Shown here piece by piece: positions 19,604 through 30,700 of a stretch of 64,000 bases of DNA. The DNA lies in the NCBI GenBank assembly GCA_004431415.1, contig QPMI01000144.1:1-64000 (forward strand), given 5' to 3'. Positions within the stretch are counted from its first letter, which is position 1; every line of letters starts with the position of its first letter. A program made the translations under genes and the position numbers. This DNA comes from Cyanophora paradoxa (lineage: Eukaryota > Glaucocystophyceae > Cyanophorales > Cyanophoraceae). The notes beneath the pieces are model-generated. The model was given only the letters and a program-made list of their open reading frames with translations, had not been told where the DNA came from and ran no database searches.

Positions 19604-22001
19604 GAGGCGAATGTGGTCATCACAAGCGTTGCAGTCGGCCTTCCCACCCAACCGGTCAGCGAGGACAGCCCAGACAGCCTTGGAAGCCCCGAGACAGCGT
19701 GGCGCCGCCGGTTTGCGGACCCCGCGAACATAGACCACCTACTGCAGGGCGAGAACTTCGTGCACCGCCTCAGCGACGCCCAGAAGCGCGTGGTCCTCAA
19801 CCAGCACGTCGTGAAGACCGTCAAGGACCCCGTAACCAAGGCCCCCGTCACCAAGGAGGTCACCAAGCCAAGCGAAGTCATGCAGGTGCGTTCCATACAA
19901 ACCAAAATACTGAAGAGTAACGTTACATATATATATACAAATGGAACCAAAATCTTCGGTCAGGTGATGTCCACGGTTGACGATCCGAACATCTTGGCGG
20001 AGTACGGCATCGACCAGCACATCGGCGAGGTGTACGATGAAGCTTGCAAGCTCGCCATCGCCGCCGGCCTCGAGGCTGTCTATCAGGCCGGCTTGTGCGA
20101 GGCCGTCGACCCCTTCGACACGATCAAGGATACCGCGCGAGGCAGGGACGCCCCTTCGCCTTTCATCCTTAAGGAGGAGTTCCGCGGCACGACAGGCGTG
20201 GTTTTCGCGGTGCGCGCATGTGCTCAGAGCTCGCTTATAATTATAATTAGGCTTCATAATATAAATACTTTAATTCACGAAAGCATGCTCTGACGAAACC
20301 CCTGCACGCAGTCGAGCTTCCCAGCACTGGATTCGCTTATTCACGAGGTGAGCGAGTACTAGTTTGCGCAACACTGCACTTAATTGTATATATATAACCT
20401 CTGACACTGCACTTAATTATAAGCACCGAAATATTTTGCCGCACGTGCGCAGGTGACGAAGTGCACAGAGGCGCGCGTCTCGAATGGGGCTTTCGATGCT
20501 GCCCTACGGCTTGCAGAGAAGCGCATCCGCGAGGCGCTGCCGTGCGCACGCATTCGCGTGATCGAATTTGCCGCGTGCTCTTATGACCTCCTGCGCAGTG
20601 CTGAGCAGGCGGAAAAGCTGCTGGCTACGCTAGACATCGACGCGAAGAAACGCCCCGCGGAAGGCTACACGTTCGACAAGAAGCTTTTAATGCGCGTCCT
20701 GGTCCTCGCAAACCAGCAACTGGCGCAGCTCATTCATGCCCATGGGTGCAAACTTGTTGATTCTATTCGAGACCTTCAGCATATCTGATCATGAGAATCT
20801 CGGGCTCCAGACCGAACTCCTTCCTCAACACCGCGTGCGCTGGCACGACCGCGGCGATCACTCTCGCTGAGGGTAGGCCTAGTCGACTGACGATGAATAA
20901 TTATATATATATAAACGGCGATATAAATATATATATACTGTACTCATGAGCTGAAACGATCGTACTTTGTCAGATTGGATTCGCACGAAGCGCTGCGAGC
21001 GGGTCATCGTTATCAGCGGCGACAACCCAACGACACGCAACACACTCCCGTACATTGGAACGGGTTTCCTGGCGCTCGGCGCCGCCTCGACGGCTCCCGA
21101 TGTCGATTCTGCATGCGCGCCATTCGACGCGCGTCGCTCCGGTGCGCTATCTTACGCGTACGCGTGGCGGCATGATCGCGATGGCTGATGCGCATGCCCG
21201 ATGTTCTCATCTATTTATAACTTACTTGGAATTTATGGCCGATGGTCAACGCAGGGATGGTTCTCGGCTCGGGCGCCTGCGCCCTTGTGCTTGAGACGGC
21301 GGAGGCCGCGGCCCAGCGAAAGGCAGCACCCGTCTGCCGCCTCATCGGCTCCCACATCGCCAACTCGGGCTTCCACGCGACGTCGATGGACGGGGCGCAC
21401 ATCGCCCGCGAGCTCAACGCGTTCCTCGACCGCGTGGAGCACATGCACGGCATCACGCGCAAGCAGCTGATCGACGGCGGCCTCGTCTACTTCGCCCACG
21501 AGTCCTTCACGCACGTGAACGGCGGCTGCTCCAAGAACGAGGTCGACGCGCTGCGCGCCGCGTTCGGCGAGGAGAGCGTCAAGAGCATCACCCTCGCCTC
21601 CGCAAAGAGCCTCGTCGCGCACGCCATGGCCGTCGGCTACGAAGGTTCGCTAGCGCTCGCCGTTTTTGAATAGAGACTCTTCAGACGAATCCGAAGACAG
21701 TATATCATTATATTAAGGTTTGCCACGGCTCGCTGTCTGATCCCTCGCGCCCGCAGACGTGCTCGCCGCGTGCACGCTGCAGCGGGGCGAGATCCCGCCG
21801 GCCGCACACCACCACGTGCCGGACGAGCGCCTCGGAGCGGTGCGGGTCAGCACTGGAGGCAAGACGGACGCAAAGTTCGTCCTCCGCTTCGCCGCCGGCT
21901 TCGGCTCGCATCTCGTCTACGCCCTCTACGGCATGCCGACGTCGACTGAGACGACCGTCAAGGTCGCCCAGGAAGTTCAGCGCAAGCAGCTGCAGCAATA
22001 A
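19604..22001 (+). CDS. Beta-ketoacyl synthase (KS fold), multi-exon
   Basis: Exons joined by GT-AG introns give one ketoacyl synthase-like protein: about 19604-19885, 19964-20209, 20312-20347, 20453 to about 20745, a short exon ending near 20871, one from about 20975, then 21255-21644 and 21757-22001. The domain begins VVITSVAVGLP. The active-site Cys lies in NTACAGTTAA, the first His in YFAHESFTH, and the second His in AKSLVAHAMAV, so the Cys-His-His triad of fatty-acid and polyketide condensing enzymes is present. It would catalyse decarboxylative condensation of acyl and malonyl thioesters. No acyltransferase or carrier domain follows before the stop, so a stand-alone KAS-like enzyme is likely. 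The first exon, with the initiator Met and any transit peptide, was not found. The splice between the fourth and fifth exons is uncertain. Confidence 0.8.
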
Positions 22002-23211
22002 TTTGAGCAGTGAAGTGTGTATAGTTCGAAGGCACGCCATTGTTCGAATTTTCGTTCCAATAAGCACCGTACCAGATATGCATAGGCTTGGATGCATATG
22101 TAGATATCAATCTTCACGATCAGTTTAAAACTCAGTCAACGCTTTTTCTGTCACAGGGGGTGCGGTCGGGGGTGATCATGAGGGGCGCGGGGGGACCGAT
22201 ATCGATGAAGGGCGCGGCGGCGCCCTGCAGCGCTAGCTGGCCGGCCGCCGGCTTCGAAAAGAAGCCTCCGCCGGCCGGCTTCGAATTCGAAAAGAGCTGG
22301 CCGGCCGCCGGCTTCAAAAAGAGCCGGTCAGCTCCCATGGGCCAGCGGCGCGGCGCCCGGGGGGCGGGGGGGCGGGCCTTGGTCTAGATCTCCCCGGAGA
22401 CGAGCCCGCCCGGGGCGGCCGCGGGACATGCGCCCCGCCTCGCGCTTCGCTCGCATCGACTCCAGGATCCGCAGCGGCAGCGTCTGCGCGTGCTCATGAT
22501 CAGCCTAGCCGGCGGGTGGCCGGACGGAGCGGGGGGCGCTGGGGGCGGGCGGCCGCGGGCCTGCATGAGGGGGTGCATGGCGACGACGATGCCATGATGT
22601 GCGCATGCGGGTCGTAGCTCTCGAAGAGCATGCTGGTCGTACCTCTCGAAGAGATGCGGTTCGCGGAGGAGCTTATGCGGGAGATCTTCCAGATAAGCTC
22701 CTCCGCGAACCGCATCTGTGCGCACGCGCCCCGCGCCCGTCGGCGGGTGCTAGAATGGTTCGCGATCGATATCGAGCGCGAGGCACGCCGCGGCGGATTC
22801 AATGGTCAAGTTCGAATTTCGAATTCCATTCCACTCGGCGATTCGCTGAATAAATTAAAGGCCACGCAGGAGTTGACGACAAAACAGGCTCTAATTATAA
22901 ACAGACCAGGCTCCAGGACTAGCGGCGCAGTCTAGCGGGTGACAAGATGCGCTACACATTTATCTAGCTAGAAATTCGAAGGGCTAGCACAGATCTAGAA
23001 GAAGCTATATATAGCTATAGCTGAGCATTGAAATTTAACAACGGACCCTAGGCCTAAAGTACAGCTACTTGCTATAGGCTGATTATATAAGCCCTCAAAC
23101 TGTACAAAGCAAACAACGAGAAACGTACATTACAACTAAAGTTTGCGTCCTGCAGCGAGAAAAAAAACACTAGTTATACGAAGCAGAGGTTATTGAAAGT
23201 CTGAAACAAGC
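22002..23211. other. Host intergenic region with tandem and inverted repeats
   Basis: No gene supported. It holds three copies of a CTGGCCGGCCGCCGGCTTC-like unit at about 22230-22330, a duplicated TCGAAGAG(C/A)ATGC-type stretch near 22620, and the inverted repeat at 22653-22716. Frames in this stretch are short and low-complexity. Confidence 0.5.
22653..22716. repeat. Inverted repeat with 23-bp perfect arms
   Basis: Arms 22653-22675 and 22694-22716 are exact reverse complements (GATGCGGTTCGCGGAGGAGC start). The loop is 18 bases. It would form a strong hairpin in RNA or a cruciform in DNA. It lies between the ends of two convergent genes. Confidence 0.85.
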
Positions 23212-24340
23212 CTAGGGGCCTAAGGCCTCGGCAAGGAGGAGGCCGGCCGAGGCGGGGCGGGCGAGGGGCGGGGGCGAGGGTGCGTGCGCTGGGGCGGGGG
23301 CAGGGGCTGGGGGAGGAACGACGCCGGGGGCGGGCTTGGCCTCGGGGTCGGCGTCGGGGGGCTCCTCGGGGCGGGGGCGGGCGGTGGCGAGCAGGCAGAG
23401 GGTCCAGAAGCAGCTGTAGAGGACCATGAGCGTCCCCAGCGCCACCGCCGCCGCGTCCGCCCCCGCCCCGCCCCCGTCCCACCCCGACGCCTCCATCCTC
23501 CCCGGCACCCGCAGCGCCCCCGGTCCCGCCACCGCCTCGAAATCCAGCGCCGGCGGTTTGGCCCCGGACGGGGTTCTGGCGCTCTGCGCGCGCCGGCGTC
23601 GGGGCGAGCGGCGGGGCGAGCGGCGGGGCGGGGGGCGGTGCGGGGGGCGGTGCGGCTGAGCGCACGTGCTGCCAGGTAAGAAGGCCGACGATGGTGAGGA
23701 GCAGGCTGAAGAACGAAGAGCCGAGGCAGGAGGCGGCGAGGAGCGGGACGGCGTCGTCAGCGAGGCAGAGGATGGCGCAGCAGACCGCCAGCGTGAAGGC
23801 ATTCAGCACCGCCGCGGCGCTCTGAAGCTGCAGCGCGATGCCGAGCTGCGGCAGCACGCGTCAGGCGCCCCGAGGCCAGGGCGCTGGGACGGGCGGCGCG
23901 CGCGCACCTTCACCCCGCGCTCGGCGCTGGGGCATTCCCCCTCGATCTCCGAGCGGCACTCGCGCGCCTGAGCGCGAGCCACGAAGACGTCGCGCAGCCG
24001 CTTCACCTGCGGCGCAGGCTAGGTGAGGTCACAGGTCGGAGGGGAACTGAGGTCAAAGAGTCGCACGATAAGCTCAGGCCACGAGCTCAGACCTAGCACC
24101 AAGCGCACGGGCGGCGGCGTCTCCGACTCTCCGGGCCGCCGCAAGCGCAGCTCGCCTCGCAGTGTCCTGTATGACGCGCGTCATGGCTGATCGTGGCGCG
24201 CGCGCGCGCTCGCAAGGGGAAAGGAAGACGGATCGCAATACAGACCACGCGCGGGAGTCCAGAGATGCGGTGGTCGTCAGGGTTTCCGCCACCAAAAGCA
24301 GCATGAAGCAGCAGACCCACGCGGCTGCCGCGCCGCGCAT
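23212..24340 (-). CDS. Four-span membrane protein, four exons
   Basis: Exons at about 24340-24083, 24006-23908, 23845-23666 and 23583-23212 join in phase 0 through introns with GT..CAG ends, giving about 302 residues. The N-terminus (MRGAAAAWVCCFMLLLVAE) is a signal peptide or first membrane span. Exon 3 holds two hydrophobic segments (NAFTLAVCCAILCLAD and SFFSLLLTIVGLL), and exon 4 a fourth (ALGTLMVLYSCFWTLCLLA) followed by a Pro/Ala-rich tail. The layout is tetraspanin-like, but I do not see a Cys-Cys-Gly motif, so the family is not assigned. It is divergent from the ABC transporter with about 420 bases between starts. Confidence 0.6.
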
Positions 24341-24758
24341 TGTGTTGCGCCAAGGACTAGGGTTTCGCCGTCAAGAGCGGTGGGATCGTCGAGGCTGGGA
24401 GAGGAAGCAAGTTAGGGGGGTACGGGGTCGAAACCGGAGCCGCTGCCTTCTTCCGGCGCATCCTGCACCCCGCGTGACCGTCCTCGGCGTCAGCAAGCAC
24501 ACAGGAAGCGATCCGAGCGACGGACGCGGCGAGCACGAGCCTGACGTGCTCTTGTTCTTGTGCGCGATTTGGGTTGAAGATGGAACCGGCACCGGAACGC
24601 CGGCTCCGTGCAGGAATCGGCACATCGAGCAGCTCACACGCATCTTAAGCGAGCCGTGCGACCTCAGAAGCGCAGCAGCGCTTCTTGCTAGACTATAGCT
24701 ATAGCCTCCGATCGGCCGGGATCGGGAGAGCGTTGACGCAGATCTAGGGCCGGCTCTT
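24341..24758. other. Putative divergent promoter region
   Basis: About 420 bases between the starts of the membrane-protein gene and the ABC transporter gene. No credible coding content and no clear TATA box seen. Confidence 0.4.
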
Positions 24759-27700
24759 ATGAACCAAATCCACAACGCCGCAGTCGCAATGGAGCAGCCT
24801 GTAGCGCTTGCGGCCGACCCCTCCGTTCACATTCGCCCGAGTTCCACGCCGAACGTGATGTCGTTCCAGCTGCGAGACTCCCCCGCGCCGCCGCTCGGCG
24901 TCGAGTACGTCGAGCCTATGCCAACATTCACAGGTGCGCGTCGCCCGCACGGACGCCGCGCGTCCCGGCGCGCGCTGAGCGCTAGCGCGTACGTATACGT
25001 ACGCGGCGCAGAGAAGGGAGTCGCCGCCGCCGCCGCCGAGAAAGGAGACGGAAGAAAGACGGATCAGAAGAAGGATGCCACGGAGGAGAGGAAGAAACCG
25101 GACCCGGATAAGATGGTGCCCTCCTGCCCTCCTGCCCTCCCGGCCCGGCCCTCAGTGAGCACCCGCACTCGCCCGACGCGCCGGCGCAGGTCTCGTTCTC
25201 CTCGCTGCTCTTCCGCTTTGCGACGCCCACGGACAAGCTGATCATGCTCCTGGGGGCGGTCGGCGCCGTCGCCAACGGCGGCGCTCTCCCCGCCTTCGCC
25301 ATCATCTTCGTGCGCCGCGCCCTCCGGCCCGCCAGCCGGCCCCCGCGCCGCCCCCCGCCCCTGACGGCCTCCCGTGCGCGCAGGGAGAAATGATGAACGT
25401 GAGCCACTGGGCCGCTGAGCGGCTCGGGCCGGCGCCGCCGCTCACGACCGCCCGCGCGCAGAGCCTCAACAGCGCGGACATCGAGGGCCAGGCGCGCCAG
25501 CGACCCCAGCTGTCGCCGCAGCCGCCCCGTCCCGCCCCGCCCCGCCGACCGGCGCGCGCAGGTTGGGTACTACGCCAAGGTCTTCGTGCTCCTGGGCGTG
25601 GGCCTTTTCTTCGCCTCCTGGTGCGGCGTACCCTCCCCGCCCCGCTTTAGGAGTACCCCTCCGTGACGCTCCAGGGGGCGCGCAGGCTGGAGACGGGCCT
25701 GTGGATGATCAACTCGGAGCGGCAGAGCCGCCGCATCCGGACGGCGCTGCTCAAGTCCATGCTGCGCCAGGAGGCGTGCCCCGGGCCCGGACCCTCCCTC
25801 GCACCGAGACGTCCCCGCCGGGATTCGAGCCGGGGCCTCCCCTACCGCCCGCAGGTGGCCTGGTTCGACGGCCACAAGCCCGGCGAGCTCTCCTCCCGCA
25901 TCAACGCCGACGTCAAGCTCATCCAGGATGCGTGCGTACCCCCTTCTCATCCGCCGCTGTACCCCCGGGCCGACGGTACCGGTTGAGGCCGGGCGCCCCG
26001 CAGCATCGGAGAGAAGGTGGGCAGTGCCATACACCACAACGCGACGTTCGTCGGTGCGGCGCCGCACCGACGTCGGGGCCCGGGCCGCCGGCCCGCGGCC
26101 GATGAACGGCCCCCCCCGCAGCCGGGATGGCGGTCGGATTTGCCAAGGGCTGGCACCTCGCGCTGCTGATCATGGGGGTACGCAGCCCCTGCGCCGGGGC
26201 TCGAGCTTGAGCTCCTTTCCTCGAGCCCGTCGCGATCGCCAGGTCATTCCGTTTCTGGGCGCCTGCGGGGCCGTCATGGCGAAGCTCGTCGTGCGCCCCC
26301 TCCTCCTCCTCGGCGCCGGCGTACCCCCCGTACGCCCGCTGAGGCTCTGCACAGAGCCAGGCGAGCCAGAGCGGCCAGGGCGCCTACGCCAAGGCCGGCG
26401 ACGTCGCCGACGAGGCGAGCGTACCGTACCCCCCCCCCCCCCCCCTCCCGGCTTCGTCCCGGAAGCAGAGCCCGCGGCCGATGCCGACCGGCCCGCCGGG
26501 CTCCCCCCGCAGGCCATCACGAGCGTGCGCACCGTCGTGTCTCATTGCGGGGAGAAGCGCGAGCAGGTGCTGGCCCCGCCGCCCCGCCCCGTCCCCGCCG
26601 GCGGCCTGCCCACGCCGCCGGGGAGCAGGAGCGCTACCGCGAGAACCTGCAGGAGGCGCGCCGCTTCGGGATGAAGAAGGGGTGCGCGGAGCGAGGCGGC
26701 ACCCCGCGCGCTTGGCAGGCCCGAACTCGTGTCCCCGCGCAGGCTCAGCGCGGGGATGTCGGTCGGGGCGATGATGCTCGTCATGTTCTGCACCTACGGC
26801 CTCGCCTTCTGGTGCGAGCCCGCGCTGCCCCGCCCCCCGCCCGCCCGCCAGCACCCCCTCACCCCGCCCCCAGGTTCGGGTCCTGGCTCATCCAGCACGA
26901 GGCGCGTCGGCCGCGCCCCTTCCTTTTCCGCCTCCTCCCTCTCCCCTCGAACCGCGTGCGGCAGGTGTGGAACCCGGCGCGGGGCGGGATCTACACGGGG
27001 GGCGACATCATGACCGTCCTCTTCGCGATCGTCATGGGCGCCTTCGGCGTCGGGTCCGCTCCCCGCGCCCCCGCCGGCGCCCAGCGCGGCCGCCTGACCC
27101 GCCGCGCAGGCAAGCGGCGCCGAGCTTCCCCGTCATCGCGGATGGGCGCGGGGCGGCGTTCACCGTCTGGGCCATCTGCGACCGCAAGTCCAGGCGCCCC
27201 CCGCTCCATGCCGCGGGCCCCGGGTCGGAGCTGCGCGCCCGCTGAGCGGCGCCGGCGCCGCAGCATCGACGTCTTCGAGGGGAGCGGGGAGAGCCTCCCC
27301 TCCCTCACCGTGCGCGCCCCTCTCCTGGCGCGCCTCCCGCCCCGCCGGCCTCTGACGGGCGGGGCCGGCGGGGCGCAGGGCGACATCGACTTCCGCGGCG
27401 TCGAGTTCACTTACGCGCGCCCCCCGCGCGAGCCCCGCCCCGCCCCGCCGCGCTGAGGCGCGGGGGCAGCCGACGCGGGCGGACGTGCCGATCCTGCGGG
27501 GCGCCTCCCTCTCCGTGCGCCGCGGCGAGACCGTCGCCCTCGTCGGCCACTCCGGCTGCGGTGCGCCCGCCCCGCGCCGGCCCGAGCCGCCCCGGGCGCG
27601 GCCGGGCCAGGCCTGGGGCGCGCCCTCCGAGGCCGACGCCGGCGGCAGGCAAGAGCACGTGCATGCAGCTGGTCCTCCGCTACTACGACCCCGCCGTGCG

Positions 27701-30700
27701 CCCCGCGCCTCCTCCCCGGGGGCGGGCCCTCCCTGAGCGGGGGCGCTGGCAGGCGGGGGCGGTGACGGTGGACGGGCGGGACCTCAAGCAGCTCAACGTG
27801 CGCTGGTGGCGCTCCCAGATCGGCCTCGTCGGCCAGGCACGCCCCCTCCGCCCGCGGCCGTCCCCTCGCTCCTCCGGCGAGCGCGGGGCGCAGGAGCCGG
27901 TACTCTTCGCCACATCCATCGCCGAGAACATCCGCGTGCGCCCCCGCCCGCGAGCTTCTCCCGCCGCCGCCTTCTGCCGCCCCTGACCCCGCCACCGCCG
28001 CCAGATGGGGAAGGAGGACGCGACGATGGACGAGATCGTCGCCGCCTGCAAGGTCCGACCCGCCCGCCCGCCGCCACGGGCCCCGGGGCGCCTCCGAGTC
28101 GAGCCCTCCGGATCTCGCCAGGCGGCGAACGCGCACGACTTCATCTCGAAGATGCCCAAGGGCTACGACACCTACGTCGGCGACATCGGTGCCCGCCGCC
28201 CATCCAGCGGCTCGCTCGCCGCCGCCGCCGCCCACCGCCGCCGCCGCCGCCGCCGCCGCCCGCAGGCGCGCAGCTCTCGGGGGGGCAGAAGCAGCGGATC
28301 GCGATCGCGCGGGCGCTGATCAAGAACCCCCGCATCCTCCTCCTCGACGAGGTCCGCCGGCCACGCGCCCCCGGAGCCCCCCTCCGACCCTCGCCCCCGC
28401 CCGCCCGCCGCTCACCGTCGCGCCGCAGGCGACGTCGGCGCTGGACACGCAGAGCGAGCGGGTCGTGCAGGAGGCGCTGGACCGCCTCATGCGGGGCCGC
28501 ACCACCATCGGTGCCCCCCGAGCGGCCCCGCCACCGCCGCCGCGCCTCACCGGCCGCTCGCAGTGATCGCGCACCGGCTCTCGACGATCCAGAAGGCGGA
28601 CCGCATCTACGTCTTCGAGGCCGGGGTGCGCGGGGCCGCCAGGAGCCGGGGGGCGTCTCGCTGAGGGGGCGGGGCAGGCGGTGGCGGAGGAGGGGACGCA
28701 CGAGGCGCTGATGGCCCGGGGCGGCCTCTACGCCGGCCTCGTCCACGCCCAGGCGCGCATGCCCCCGGCCCCGCCTCCAGCTCCCTTCCGCCCGCTCCAC
28801 TCCGTTCGCCGGCGCCGGCGCGGTGCTGAGCCATTCTTGGCCGATCGATCGCGGCAGTCGGCGAAGAAAGACGAGGAGCGCGACACGAAGGTCCGCCGGG
28901 CCCCCGCGCCCCTCGTACCAGATCTGATCTGATCGCGTCGCGCCCCCCGCACAGGCGATGGAGGCGGCGGGGCCGCAGGGGGACCCCGACGCGCTCCTGC
29001 CCGCCCCTGCAGTGCGCCCGGGCCCCGGCCCCGGGCCCGCCCGCGCGGCTCTGATCGGCTCCCCCCCCCCCTCTCCTCCGGGCTCCCCTCTCTCAGGCCG
29101 CCGCGCTAGCGCTCCCGGGGGCCCAGTCGGTGCGCGGCAGCGCATGCGAGGGCCCGATAAGCCGACGGCGGCCCGATGAGCCGACGGCGGCCCCCGCGCG
29201 CAGATGCAGAAGGCGCGCTGGACGGGCCCCGCGCCAGCGCCGGCCCGACGGCGGCCCGCCCCTTCAGCTCGGCCCCGGTGCGCGCCGCTCTGCGCCGGCC
29301 GCGCGCGCGCGCGTTGTCCGCGACGCGTGTCGGGCGCAGACTCGCCGGCTGAGAAGGAGGACGCGGAGGGCGAGGGCGGGAAGAAGAAGGGGAAGGCGGA
29401 GAAGATCGCCGTCCCCTGGGGTGCCCTCGATCCCTCCCCCGCCCCTCGTCCCGCGCCGCCCCGCCCTGCTGAGCTCCCGCAGGGCGGGTGATGAGGAGCG
29501 TCTCGGGGAAGTGGTGGCTCCTCCTCCTCGGTGCCCGGCGCCGCGCCCCCGCGAGGCGGAAGGGACGGGCTGAGGGGCCGGGGCGGGGCGGGGCGGGGCA
29601 GGGGCGCTGGGGGGCCTGGGGAACGGGACCGTGATGCCCATCTTCGCGGTCCTCTTCTCCGAGATCCTCGCCGTCTTCTTCAAGTCCGCCCCCCGGAGCA
29701 GTCAGAGCATCTAAGACTCCCAGAAGCCCTAAGCTGCTAGATTAATTATAAGTGTATTTGAGCGTTGTTCTAGCTTTTCAAGCTCTCATGATCATTGGCA
29801 TCAGCCTCTGTATAAATCCTCGCCGTACTCTTCAAGCGCGCCCCCCGGACCTCACCGTGACCGTCGCGCAGGCCGTGGAGCGGGGAGACGGAGGGTGAGG
29901 CGCGCTTCTGGTCCCTCATGTTCGTCGCCATCGGCGGCGCCATCTTCGCCTTCACCCTCACCAAGGTGTGCATGCCTTTAGTTTCTGCGCCAATTCCCTG
30001 GCCGGCGCTCACCCGGCCCGCGCCCCGCCAGATCGCGTGCTTCGACATCGTGCGCGCCCTCGGCGCCGCCGCCGGCCTCGGCTCACGGGCGGGCGGGGGC
30101 AGGTCGGGGAGCACCTCACGTACCGCCTCCGCCTCGACACCTTCCGGTGCCCCCCCGCCCCCGCCCGCCCGCCGCCGCCGCCGACGCTGGGCCGCGCTGC
30201 AGGGCGATCCTGCGGCAGGAGATCGCCTGGTTCGACGAGGAGAAGAACTCGGCCCGCATCGTGCGCCCGCGCCCGGCGCCGGCGCCCGATGAGCCCGAGG
30301 GGTCTGACGGGCGCCGCTCGGCTCGGCGCGCAGGTGACGACGAACCTGCAGACGGACGCGTCGCTCGTGCAGGGCGCCACCACCGCCCGCGTCCGCCCCC
30401 GCCCCGCCCCTCCCCCTCGCCGCCGGCCCGGCCTCGGCGGCCGACGCGACCCCCCGCCGTGCCGCAGCTGGGGATGATGTGCGAGCTGGTGTCGACCGTG
30501 ACGACCGGCCTCGTCATCGCCTTCGTCTCCGGCTGGAAACTCGCCCTCGTCACCCTCGCCGTCGGTGCCTGCCTCTCCTCTCCCCTCCTTTCCGCTTCTT
30601 CCACGCCCTGAGTACTAGTGCGCCCGCGCAGCGCCGACGATCGCCTTCTCGGAAGTGCTGCAGTTCAAGTTCATGACGGGCTTCAGCGCGGGGCGCAACG

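Noticed and set aside
28141-29145. Minus-strand 334-codon frame and other long frames across the ABC transporter
   Set aside because: Plus-strand exons here carry ABC signature and Walker motifs with proper splice sites; the opposing frames are Arg/Pro/Gly-rich shadows of GC-rich DNA.
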